Assembly (NCBI GenBank): GCA_903857495.1
Contig: CAIOFF010000035.1
Span: forward strand, 124,001 to 188,000
Direction of reading: 5' to 3'
Origin: an uncultured Holophagaceae bacterium
GTDB taxonomy: Bacteria > Acidobacteriota > Holophagae > Holophagales > Holophagaceae
DNA length: 64,000 nt
The number at the start of each line of letters is the position of its first letter. Within the stretch, counting starts at the first letter, position 1. The position numbers and the translations under genes were made by a program. The notes beneath the pieces were generated by a model. It made no database searches. It saw nothing but the letters and a program-made list of their open reading frames with translations, and was not told where the DNA came from. Below, in pieces: positions 52,585-60,935 of the stretch.

Positions 52585-55316
52585 GAGCCCTGCTGCTGGC
52601 AGCGGCCCTGCCCGCCCTGTTGGCGGGTCAGGGCACGCCAGCAGCAGCACCAGACAAGCCGGCGGCGCCCCGGCGCATCGAGGTCACCCTCCAGCCCCCG
52701 GACATGGTGTTCCGGTTCCTGCCCCGGGTGGTCATCCCGGGCATGCCCCGGGTGGCGGTGGCCCTGAGCGGTGGCGGCGCCCGGGGCCTGGCGCACATCG
52801 GGGTCCTCCAGCGCCTGGAGGAAGTGGGCTATCCCCTGGACAGCCTCACGGGCACCAGCGCCGGGGCCCTCGTGGGGGCCCTCTACGCCAGCGGGTTCTC
52901 CGGGCGCGAGGTGGAAGATCTCTTCAGCCGTCTGGACCTCACCCGCGCCTTCCTCGAGCCCCTCTGGCGGAACCCCGGCGAGACACTGGAAGAACAGGAA
53001 GACCGCAGCGCCCCCTTCCTCTCCGTCGAGCGCCACGAGGGCCGCCTGAGCCTGGCCCAGGGCCTCCGCAGCGGGGTGGAGGTGCAGCACACGCTGCAGG
53101 GCCTGCTGGCGCGAGGTGCTTACTTCTCCGGCGGGGACTTCAACCGGCTCCAGCGTCCCCTGCGCGTGCTGGCCACCAACCTGGAGACGGGCCAGGGCCG
53201 GGTCTTCGACCGCGGCGACCTGGTGGAGGCTGTGCGCGCCTCCATGTCCATTCCCGGCGGCTTCCGGCCCGTGGTGATCGAGGGGCAGCAGTATGTGGAC
53301 GGCGCCCTGGTGGAGAACCTGCCCGTGACCACGGCCAAGGAGGCCTTCCACCCGGACCTGGTCATCGGCATCGACACCAGCGCGCCGCTGGAGCGGCGGC
53401 CCTCCACGAGCATCTTCTCGGTGGCGGCCCGCAGCCTGGACCTGGTGGTGGAGCGGCGCCAGTGGGAGAGCCGCGCCGCGGCGGACTTCCTCATCCGCCC
53501 CGAGATCAAGGACGTGCCCTTCCTGGAATACGGGGTTCATGGGTCCAAGCTGGTGCGGCAGGGCCGGGAGGCCTTCGAGGCCCGGCGGGATGCCCTGGAC
53601 CACCTGCTTCGCACCCACCTTGACCAGGAGCGGCTGGACATCTCCCGGGTGGCTGTGGATGTTCCAAGCGGCCTCAAGTCGCGAGTGGCGGTGATCCTGG
53701 CGGAGGCGCTGCAGTCCGGCAAGGATGGCATCCGCGTCCAGGACGCCCAGATCCTGCTGCAGCAGATCCTGGTCCACGGCCAGGCCCAGGAAGCCTGGAT
53801 CACCGTGGATGGCGACCGGGTGCTCACGGTCCACCTGCGGCCCTTCCCGGCGGTGTCGGCGGTGGAGACCGCGGTGCCGGAGGCCTGGCGCCCGTATGTC
53901 CTGGAGCTGGCGGAGACTGCGATTCCGGCGGGAGAGCCCTTCAACCCCGAGTCCTTCGGTCGGCTCATGGCCCAGGTGGTCTACCAGTGCCTCATGGAGG
54001 GCCAGCCCCTCATGGACGCGCGAGGCTCCCGCTTCGATGCCGCCACCGGGCAGGTCCACATCGTCCTCCGGGAGCCCCTGGTGACGAAGGTCGAGGTGCG
54101 GACCCCCCCGGGCACCTCGCTGGACGAGGCCCAGCTCCTGGGGCTGCTTGGGCCGCTGCAGGGCCGCCCCTTCCGGCCCACCCTGCTTCAGACCCGCATC
54201 GCCTTGGCGGAGCACCGGCTCCACCTTGCGGAGCTGCGCTATCAGGTCCGGCCCGAGGGCATTGATGCCCTGACCATCACCCTGGTACCGGTGCCCCAGC
54301 AGCAGGAGCGCCTTGACCTCTCTGTGGGCTACGAGTCCATCCTGGGAGGCACCCTGGGACTGGCCTACCGAGCCCTGGACCTGGGCTTCAAGGGCACGGA
54401 GCTGGAGCTGAGCGGCATCCGGAACCGGCTGCAGGAGCAGGCTGCCCTGAGCCTGCGCAGCCCCTTTGGCTTCTCGCCGGGCACCGGCATCGAGTTCGAT
54501 GCGAGCTACTGGCAGCAGCGCCTGGACGTGCCGCTCTACTGGCGGACCCCGGCGCTGCCCGGCAACGGGCTGGATGCCCGCATCAGTGCCTCCGACCTGA
54601 TGGTGAAGACCTACTTCCGCTTCAGCAACCTGGGCACGGGCAAGGTGAGCCTGGACCTGAGCCGACGCGACGCGGCCTACCGGGAGGACGGCCAGCGGGC
54701 CACACAGACCCAGGACGCGTTCTTCCTGTCAGGCGAGTGGGACAACTTCGACCGGCGCACCCTCCCGCGGGAGGGGCTCCTGGTTCGCGCCCGGTTCGGG
54801 GCGGGCCACGCCCATGCGGGGCAGTTGCCGGCCACCGACTTCCTGCAGAGCTACTTCCGGGCCCGGGGCCTCACGACCTTCGGCGACCTCGTGGGGGCGG
54901 ACCTGGACGTGGAGTGGGGCCAGGGCCGGAACCTGCCCCTGGACCGCTGGTGGGTGATCGGCGGGCCTTCCTTTGTCGTCGGCTCCCGGTCCATGGGCTT
55001 CATGGTCCCGAACTTCGCTGCGCTCCGCTTCGGCATCCCGTTCCGCTTCTACCTGGGCCTGGGCCTCACGGTGGAGCTGGCCCCCCGCTTCGACCTCGCC
55101 TGGGTGTCCCAGAGCCGCTCGGCCCTGCTGGACGGCAGCGCCTCCCCCCGGGGCCAGGGGGCGGGACTCGTGCTCCGCACCGCCCTATCCAACTTCTACG
55201 TGGAGCTGGCCTACGGCTTCCTCAAGCTGCACACCCCCCAGGAGAGCGCCCGGACCGTGGGCAGCTTCAACTTCCTGATCGGCACGCAGCCCTTCGACCT
55301 CTGGAAGCGTCACTGA
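52581..55316 (+). CDS. PlpD-like patatin phospholipase with POTRA and outer-membrane beta-barrel
   Basis: A 911-aa protein, start MRALLLAAALPALLAGQ (signal peptide). Patatin domain about 55-350: oxyanion 'SGGGARGLAHIGVLQRL', nucleophile 'GTSAGALVGALY' (Ser 93), catalytic Asp in 'YVDGALVENLPV' (about D240). Then POTRA-like segments ('VEVRTPPGTSLDEAQLLGLLGPLQGRPF') and a C-terminal barrel ('LDLSVGYESILGGTLGLAYRALDLGFKGTELELSGI' ... 'NFLIGTQPFDLWKRH'). This order is that of PlpD, a type Vd autotransporter, though longer than the Pseudomonas protein. Predicted to act on phospholipids at or outside the outer membrane. Its start overlaps rph by 4 nt. Confidence 0.9.
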   Translation: MRALLLAAALPALLAGQGTPAAAPDKPAAPRRIEVTLQPPDMVFRFLPRVVIPGMPRVAVALSGGGARGLAHIGVLQRLEEVGYPLDSLTGTSAGALVGALYASGFSGREVEDLFSRLDLTRAFLEPLWRNPGETLEEQEDRSAPFLSVERHEGRLSLAQGLRSGVEVQHTLQGLLARGAYFSGGDFNRLQRPLRVLATNLETGQGRVFDRGDLVEAVRASMSIPGGFRPVVIEGQQYVDGALVENLPVTTAKEAFHPDLVIGIDTSAPLERRPSTSIFSVAARSLDLVVERRQWESRAAADFLIRPEIKDVPFLEYGVHGSKLVRQGREAFEARRDALDHLLRTHLDQERLDISRVAVDVPSGLKSRVAVILAEALQSGKDGIRVQDAQILLQQILVHGQAQEAWITVDGDRVLTVHLRPFPAVSAVETAVPEAWRPYVLELAETAIPAGEPFNPESFGRLMAQVVYQCLMEGQPLMDARGSRFDAATGQVHIVLREPLVTKVEVRTPPGTSLDEAQLLGLLGPLQGRPFRPTLLQTRIALAEHRLHLAELRYQVRPEGIDALTITLVPVPQQQERLDLSVGYESILGGTLGLAYRALDLGFKGTELELSGIRNRLQEQAALSLRSPFGFSPGTGIEFDASYWQQRLDVPLYWRTPALPGNGLDARISASDLMVKTYFRFSNLGTGKVSLDLSRRDAAYREDGQRATQTQDAFFLSGEWDNFDRRTLPREGLLVRARFGAGHAHAGQLPATDFLQSYFRARGLTTFGDLVGADLDVEWGQGRNLPLDRWWVIGGPSFVVGSRSMGFMVPNFAALRFGIPFRFYLGLGLTVELAPRFDLAWVSQSRSALLDGSASPRGQGAGLVLRTALSNFYVELAYGFLKLHTPQESARTVGSFNFLIGTQPFDLWKRH

Positions 55317-55360
55317 TACCCTGAAGGTCTGTTTTCCATCGCTCTTTGCCCGAGGCTGCC

Positions 55361-56722
55361 ATGCGCTACCTGCCCTCTTCCCCTGTTGAGGATCAAGCCC
55401 TCCTGGACGCCATCGGCGTTCCCGCCGCAGAGTCATTGCTGGCGGGCATTCCCGAAGCCCTCCGGCTCGGTCGCGAGCTGGACCTGCCCGAGGGAGGCTC
55501 CGAGCAGGAGGTGGCCTGGCAGATGATGGGACAGGCCAACCGGAACATGCGCTTCTGCGCCCAGTTCCTCGGCGCCGGCGCCTACGACCACTTCGTGCCC
55601 TCGGCCATCGACGCGCTCATCAGCCGCCAGGAGTGGTTCACGGCCTACACGCCCTACCAGCCCGAGATCAGCCAGGGCACCCTGCAGCATATCTTCGAGT
55701 ACCAGACGCTGATCTGCGATCTCACGGGCCTGGAGGTCACCAACGCCAGCCTCTACGACGGCGGCACCGCCTGTGTGGAGGCGGCGCTCATGGCCGTGCG
55801 CGTGGCCAAGAAGCGCAGCACCGTGCTGGTGAGCCGGGGCCTGCACCCGATGTACCGCGAGGTGCTCAAGACCAACTTCGCGCCCCACGACGACCTGCAT
55901 CTGGTGGAAGTGGGCCTGAAGGACGGCGTCACGGACCTGGCAGACCTGGCCGCCAAGCTGAACGGCGACGTGGCCGCGGTGCTGGTGGGCTATCCCAACT
56001 TCCTGGGCGCCGTGGAGGACCTCACGGCCCTGGCGGCTCCCATCCACGCCGCGGGCGCCCTGCTGGTGAGCGTCACCCAGGAGGCCTTCGCCTTCGGCTG
56101 GTTCGAGGCTCCGGGCAGGGCGGGTGCGGACATGGCCTGCGGCGAGGCCATGAGCCTGGGCAACAAGCCCAACTTCGGCGGGCCCTTCCTGGGCTTCCTC
56201 GCCGTGAAGGATGCCCACAAGCGCGAGATCCCCGGCCGCGTGGTCGGCCAGACGAAGGACCTGGAGGGGCGCACCGGCTACGTGCTGACCCTGACGGCCC
56301 GCGAGCAGCACATCCGCCGCGACAAGGCCACCAGCAACATCTGCTCGAACCAGGGCCTGGTGGCCCTGCGCGCCAACATCTTCATGCACCTGGCCGGGCC
56401 TGCGGGCCTGACGGGACTCGCAGAGCTGAACGCCGCCAAGGCCCAGCACCTGCGGGAACGGCTGCTGGAGCTGCCGGATCTGGAGCCGGTCTTCGACCAG
56501 CCCTTCTTCAACGAGTTCGTGCTGCGCTACCAGGGCGACTACGCCGCGCTGGAGGCGGCCTGCCTGAAGGAGAGCCTGCTGCCGGGGCTGGACCTGGGCC
56601 GCTTCTATCCCGAATATCAGGGCTGCATCCTGTGGTGCGCCACGGAGCTGCACACCCGCCAGATGATCGAGAGCCTCGTCGAGATCCTCGCCCGCGTCCC
56701 TGTCCTTGCCGAGGAGGTGTGA
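55361..56722 (+). CDS. gcvPA: Glycine dehydrogenase (decarboxylating) subunit 1
   Basis: A 453-aa half of the P-protein of the glycine cleavage system, in species with a split GcvP. Start MRYLPSSPVEDQALLDAIGV behind a GAGG box; the annotated longer start is only five residues earlier (TTG) and less likely. Features: 'NMRFCAQFLGAGAYDHFVPSAIDALISRQEWFTAYTPYQPEISQGTLQHIFEYQTLICDLTGLEVTNASLYDGGTACVEAALMAVRV', 'AVLVGYPNFLGAVEDL' and 'NICSNQGLVALRANIFMHLAGPAG'. It forms the alpha2beta2 enzyme with GcvPB. Confidence 0.96.
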   Translation: MRYLPSSPVEDQALLDAIGVPAAESLLAGIPEALRLGRELDLPEGGSEQEVAWQMMGQANRNMRFCAQFLGAGAYDHFVPSAIDALISRQEWFTAYTPYQPEISQGTLQHIFEYQTLICDLTGLEVTNASLYDGGTACVEAALMAVRVAKKRSTVLVSRGLHPMYREVLKTNFAPHDDLHLVEVGLKDGVTDLADLAAKLNGDVAAVLVGYPNFLGAVEDLTALAAPIHAAGALLVSVTQEAFAFGWFEAPGRAGADMACGEAMSLGNKPNFGGPFLGFLAVKDAHKREIPGRVVGQTKDLEGRTGYVLTLTAREQHIRRDKATSNICSNQGLVALRANIFMHLAGPAGLTGLAELNAAKAQHLRERLLELPDLEPVFDQPFFNEFVLRYQGDYAALEAACLKESLLPGLDLGRFYPEYQGCILWCATELHTRQMIESLVEILARVPVLAEEV

Positions 56723-56724
56723 CC

Positions 56725-58254
56725 ATGTTCCTGCGCCAGCGCGAACCCCTCTCCTTCGAGCGCTCGGTCCCCGGCAAGCGGGGCATGGACCTGCCGAAAG
56801 CGGACGTGCCCGCCGCCCGCGACACCCGCCCCGCCCACCTGAAGCGCAGCGGCTTCGCGGCCCTGCCCGAGCTGAGCGAGGTGGAAGTCATCCGCCACTT
56901 CACACGGCTTTCGAAGTGGAACTACGGCGTGGACGATGGCATCTACCCTCTGGGCTCCTGCACCATGAAGCACAACCCCCGGCTGAATGAGAAGGTCGCG
57001 GGCCTGCCCGGCTTCACGGACAGCCACCCCATGGCGCCCGATGCTCTGGTCCAGGGCAACCTGGAGCTGATCTACGACCTGCAGGCGTGGCTGCAGGAGA
57101 TCACGGGCCTGCCCGGCGTCACCCTGCAGCCCAGCGCCGGTGCCGCCGGCGAGCTCACGGGCGTGATGCTCATCCGCGCCTACCACGTGAGCCGGGGCGC
57201 CAAGCGCCGCGTCATCCTCATTCCCGATAGCGGTCACGGCACCAATCCCGCCACCGCCGCCATGGCGGGCTATGAGGTGGTGGAGCTGCCCTCGCTGCCG
57301 GATGGCACCATCGCTTTCGACGATGTCACCGATCCCGCCAGCGGCAAGACCCGCAAGGGCCTGCGGACGCTGGTGGCGGAGCTGGGTCCCGAGATCGCGG
57401 GGGCCATGATCACCAACCCCAACACCGTGGGCGTCTTCGAGTACCGCTTCAAGGAAGTCAGCGACCTCTTGCACAGCGTCGATGCGCTGGTCTACATGGA
57501 CGGCGCCAACATGAACGCCCTGGTGGGCGTGGCGCGGCCCGGCGACTTCGGCGTGGACGTCATGCACCTGAACCTGCACAAGACCTTCTCGACGCCCCAC
57601 GGCGGCGGGGGCCCCGGCGCGGGCCCGGTCTGCTGCGCGGAGCGCCTCATGCCCTTCCTGCCGGTGCCCGTGGTGGTCCGCGACACCGTGAAGGTGGGCG
57701 AGGGCGAAGTGCCCCGGCACACCTACCGCTGGGACTGGGACCGCCCGGAGAGCATCGGCAAGGTGCACACGTTCTATGGCAACTTCGGGATCCTGGTGCG
57801 GGCCATGACCTACTGCCTGAGCCATGGCTCCGATGGCCTGAAGGCCGCGACCCTGCGCGCCATCGTGAACGCCAACTACATCCGCGTCCGGCTCAAGGGG
57901 GCCTACTCGCTGCACATCGACTCGCCCAGTCTGCACGAGGTGGTCTTCAGCGACACGCTGCAGGCCAAGCACGATGTGCACACCCTGGACATCGCCAAGC
58001 GCCTCATCGACCACGGCTACCACCCGCCGACGATCTACTTCCCGCTCATCGTGCCCGGCGCGCTGATGATCGAGCCCACCGAGAGCGAAGGAAAGGACGA
58101 GCTGGACGCCTTCTGCGACACCATGCTGCAGATCGCCAGGGAGGCCGAGGAGAACCCGGACCTGCTGCACCAGGCGCCCGTGCTGGCGCCCCTGCGCCGC
58201 CTCGACGAGACCACCGCCGCCCGCAAGCCCGTGCTGCGATGGACGAAGCCCTAG
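56725..58254 (+). CDS. gcvPB: Glycine dehydrogenase (decarboxylating) subunit 2
   Basis: A 509-aa PLP-carrying half of the glycine cleavage P-protein. Start MFLRQREPLSFERSVPGKRG behind GAGGAGGTG, two bases after the gcvPA stop; the long ORF in the track is a read-through of another frame. The PLP lysine is in 'VMHLNLHKTFSTPHGGGGPGAGPV'. Also 'KWNYGVDDGIYPLGSCTMKHNPRLNE', 'LQPSAGAAGELTGVMLIRAYH' and 'IPDSGHGTNPATAAMAGY'. The gcvT and gcvH genes are not in this window. It ends at a strong bidirectional terminator. Confidence 0.97.
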   Translation: MFLRQREPLSFERSVPGKRGMDLPKADVPAARDTRPAHLKRSGFAALPELSEVEVIRHFTRLSKWNYGVDDGIYPLGSCTMKHNPRLNEKVAGLPGFTDSHPMAPDALVQGNLELIYDLQAWLQEITGLPGVTLQPSAGAAGELTGVMLIRAYHVSRGAKRRVILIPDSGHGTNPATAAMAGYEVVELPSLPDGTIAFDDVTDPASGKTRKGLRTLVAELGPEIAGAMITNPNTVGVFEYRFKEVSDLLHSVDALVYMDGANMNALVGVARPGDFGVDVMHLNLHKTFSTPHGGGGPGAGPVCCAERLMPFLPVPVVVRDTVKVGEGEVPRHTYRWDWDRPESIGKVHTFYGNFGILVRAMTYCLSHGSDGLKAATLRAIVNANYIRVRLKGAYSLHIDSPSLHEVVFSDTLQAKHDVHTLDIAKRLIDHGYHPPTIYFPLIVPGALMIEPTESEGKDELDAFCDTMLQIAREAEENPDLLHQAPVLAPLRRLDETTAARKPVLRWTKP

Positions 58255-58271
58255 GCAGTCGCTTTCAGTCC

Positions 58272-58311
58272 AGACAAAAAGAAGCGGGGTCGCCCCCGCT
58301 TCTTTTTGTCT
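58272..58311. terminator. Perfect 18-bp bidirectional terminator between gcvPB and the multicopper oxidase
   Basis: AGACAAAAAGAAGCGGGG, loop TCGC, then the exact complement CCCCGCTTCTTTTTGTCT. The A-run and T-run at the ends of the stem let it terminate both convergent genes. The core GAAGCGGGGT/CCCCCGCTTC is shared with the terminator at 62717-62746. Confidence 0.95.
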
Positions 58312-58330
58312 GCTCGCCTGGCCCTTGGGG

Positions 58331-60571
58331 CTACTTCACCACCATGGTCCGCATCATGTCGTGCTCTTCGTGCTCGAGGATGTGGCAGTGCCAGACGTAC
58401 TCGTGGCCGCCGGTGCGGGGGCTGACGGGGATCTTGAAGGGTACTTGGGGCAGGTTGAACTGCATGATCACCGTGGTGACCTCGCCCGGGTGCATCTTGA
58501 CCGTCTCCTTCCAGCCCACCTCAGTGGCTTCGGGACCGCGCGCGGGGTAGGCAGGGTTGTAGACCGGGACCGCGGGCGTGCCGAGGGGCGTGGCCATGTA
58601 GGCGACGGTGTCGAAGGCCTGGCGGGAGAGGATCTGGGCATTGGCCAGGTGGAAGTGGATCGGGTGGGTGTCCCCGGTGAGGTTGGCGATCTGCCAGACC
58701 TCGGTGCCGCCGCTGACGGGCGTCTCGGTGGCGAGGGAGCCGGCCAGATCCTTGGGGTCGTAGTAGGGGCGGCCGAAGTCCCCGGTGGGGCCAGCTACGT
58801 TGGTGCCGAGCATCTGGATGAGGCGGTTGTTGAGGTCGACGGCTTCGTTCAGGGTCAGCTGGCGGACCACGATGCCCTTGCGGGTGGGGATGGGCAGGGG
58901 CGCGGTGGTGATGGCGTTCCAGCTCAGCTTGCTGACGACAGTGGAGGCCACCGGGCCAGCCAGTGGCAGGTCCATCAGGGAGTTGGAGTCCCCGGCCAGG
59001 GGCGTGGCGGGGATGAGCTTCGAGGGCAGGTCCTTGGCCATGGTCTTGACGTCCAGCTTGACCTCGAAGCGCATGAGGATGGAGGTGTCACCGATGCCAA
59101 GCGCGTTGGGGTAGTCGTTCTCAGGAGCGCCGTTGGGGTAGGGCCCGGGGGCATTGTTGTAGAGGATGTAATTCTTGCCGCCCTTCCCGTTGAGGTCGAG
59201 CACCAGGTCCAGGCGCTCGGCCGGGGCGACGATCAGGCTGCCGCCGGGGGCCGCGGGGTTCACATAGCGTCCGCCGCCGGCATCCGTCAAGGTGATCAGA
59301 TTGGCCTGAGGTACGCTCACCGGGTGAGCCAGGAAGCCGCCCTCGGTACCGATGACGGTCCAGGCGGGGCCGGGCTTGGTGAAGTCCGGCTGGCCGGAGC
59401 CGTTGTCTTCGTAGAGGGCCAGGTTCAGCACCCGGGCATTGCAGGCGTTGAGAACGCGGAGGCGGTAGCGGCGTGGATCCACGGTGGCCTTGGGGTAGGC
59501 GGCGCCGTTGACCAGCATGGTGTCGCCGAAGGCCTCGGGCACCACGGACACGGAGGGAGATGTGCTGGTGTTCCAGCGGTTCGGATCGTACTCGTAGGGG
59601 TACCAGAGGTCCCCGCGGCCCTGGGCGGAGCCCGGGAAGGGGAGGGCGGTCGGGTCGCTGGGTCCGCTGCCGTTCTGGAAGATCTTGTCCTGGAAGATCA
59701 GGGGCAGCTCGCGGCCACCGTTTTCAACGAAGGCGGGCAGCCCGAAGTCACGCACCAGGGTGGACTCGTAGTAGTCCCGGAGGATGTAGGCAGAGGCCAC
59801 GCCGGCATAGGCGTTCAGGCGGGTGATGCCCATGGCGTGGTCGTGGTACCACATCAGGCGGGCGCTCTGGTTGTTGGGGTAGTAGTACTCGGCCTCGTTC
59901 ACCGGCACGGTCTTCGCCGCAGTCTCCAGGGGGCGCAGCACCGCGTTCTGCACGAAGCTGACCCCCTTGTTGCCGATGCGGTCAAAGAAGGCGAAGGGGC
60001 CGCCGTCGCTGAACCAGGGCACCAGCCCGCCGTGGAGGTGGGTACTGGTGCGGTTCTGGGTCACGCTTGGGTCCGAGCCCTGGATGCTGGTGTCCACAGG
60101 AAGGATGTGCTTGTCGGGCAGGTTGTTGCGGAAGGTGATCTGGGTGGGGACCCCCTTCTGGGCGATGATGATGCCGCCGAGGTGCTTCTGCGGCACCAGG
60201 GCGCCCGCGGCCACGCCCAGGGCCAGGGTGGGGTTGTAGCCCCAGAGCGTGGTGGGCGGCAGGCTCGGGTGCAGCTGGTCCTTGAACTGGTTGATCTCGA
60301 TGGTGTAGTGGCTGGCGGTGAGGGTGCTGCCCGTGAAGCGGCGGGTGCCGTCCGGCTGCGCCACAGGGATCAGCCCCGGAGCCCGGAGCTCGGTCATGAA
60401 CTTGGTGAGCACCGGGCTGGACTGCCAGGTGGACGGGGGCGGGGGCGCGTAGGCGCCCTGCGCCTTGAGGCTCTGACCCGAGGCCAGCAGGAGGGCCGCC
60501 AGGCCGAGGAAGGGAAGCCCGGACCGGAAGGGCCGGGAGAAGAGGGCAGGCTGAGACAGGTTGTTATTCAT
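58331..60571 (-). CDS. Multicopper oxidase (CotA/bilirubin-oxidase-like), copy 1
   Basis: A 746-aa exported oxidase, start MNNNLSQPALFSRPFRSGLPFLGLAALLLASGQSLKAQ (long signal peptide). The four copper-binding motifs are present: 'TSTHLHGGL', 'LMWYHDHAMGITRLN', 'DTHPIHFHLAN' and 'HEYVWHCHILEHEEHDMM'. They form the T1 and T2/T3 sites that couple substrate oxidation to oxygen reduction. The length is more than most laccases, with extra insertions in the middle domain. A close paralogue begins at 62773; the last ~60 residues of both are almost identical. Possible metal, phenol or copper-detoxification role. Confidence 0.93.
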   Translation of the reverse strand: MNNNLSQPALFSRPFRSGLPFLGLAALLLASGQSLKAQGAYAPPPPSTWQSSPVLTKFMTELRAPGLIPVAQPDGTRRFTGSTLTASHYTIEINQFKDQLHPSLPPTTLWGYNPTLALGVAAGALVPQKHLGGIIIAQKGVPTQITFRNNLPDKHILPVDTSIQGSDPSVTQNRTSTHLHGGLVPWFSDGGPFAFFDRIGNKGVSFVQNAVLRPLETAAKTVPVNEAEYYYPNNQSARLMWYHDHAMGITRLNAYAGVASAYILRDYYESTLVRDFGLPAFVENGGRELPLIFQDKIFQNGSGPSDPTALPFPGSAQGRGDLWYPYEYDPNRWNTSTSPSVSVVPEAFGDTMLVNGAAYPKATVDPRRYRLRVLNACNARVLNLALYEDNGSGQPDFTKPGPAWTVIGTEGGFLAHPVSVPQANLITLTDAGGGRYVNPAAPGGSLIVAPAERLDLVLDLNGKGGKNYILYNNAPGPYPNGAPENDYPNALGIGDTSILMRFEVKLDVKTMAKDLPSKLIPATPLAGDSNSLMDLPLAGPVASTVVSKLSWNAITTAPLPIPTRKGIVVRQLTLNEAVDLNNRLIQMLGTNVAGPTGDFGRPYYDPKDLAGSLATETPVSGGTEVWQIANLTGDTHPIHFHLANAQILSRQAFDTVAYMATPLGTPAVPVYNPAYPARGPEATEVGWKETVKMHPGEVTTVIMQFNLPQVPFKIPVSPRTGGHEYVWHCHILEHEEHDMMRTMVVK

Positions 60572-60935
60572 GGGGTGAAACTCCAGGATGACAAACGTTG
60601 AGCAGCGGGGACCCCGCAGCGGGCAAACCAGGTAGATCTAAAAGCCTATGGATAGATAGGTGTTTAAACAATTAGTAGTACTCCGTAAGTAGTACTACGT
60701 GCTGGAATGGTTGGGTCTGTGCTGATGCCATGAGCGCTGGAATCCAACGGGCTCATAAAGTCTATTTATGCGAGTTGTTTGGAACATGACCCAGAGATCG
60801 GGGAATCTGCCCGCGTGAAGTCGGCCTCAGCGGGCCGAGCCGGTGGTGAGCTCCCGGATGCCCCTTCTCTCTCGGCCAAATGAAGCTGGGCCAGACCCCC
60901 GTCTGGCGGGAGAATGGTGGGTTCCCGGAGCTCCC
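60572..60935. promoter_or_regulatory. 364-nt divergent intergenic region with AT-rich palindromes
   Basis: Between the divergent oxidase and M2-peptidase genes, bases about 60635-60700 are strikingly AT-rich. They contain the perfect palindrome TGTTTAAACA (60661-60670) and an 8-bp inverted repeat GTAGTACT/AGTACTAC spaced by 8 nt (60675-60698), overlapping a direct repeat AGTAGTACT at a 14-nt step. For the oxidase, TTGTTT and TAGGCT on the minus strand are 17 nt apart and could be a -35/-10 pair. No gene is visible in the rest of the gap. Confidence 0.5.

Noticed and set aside
55317-55360. Glycine riboswitch upstream of gcvPA
   Set aside because: The leader is only 44 nt, too short for the known glycine aptamers.
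58325-60601. 758-aa plus-strand ORF opposite the multicopper oxidase
   Set aside because: Antisense shadow; the minus strand has all four copper motifs and a signal peptide.
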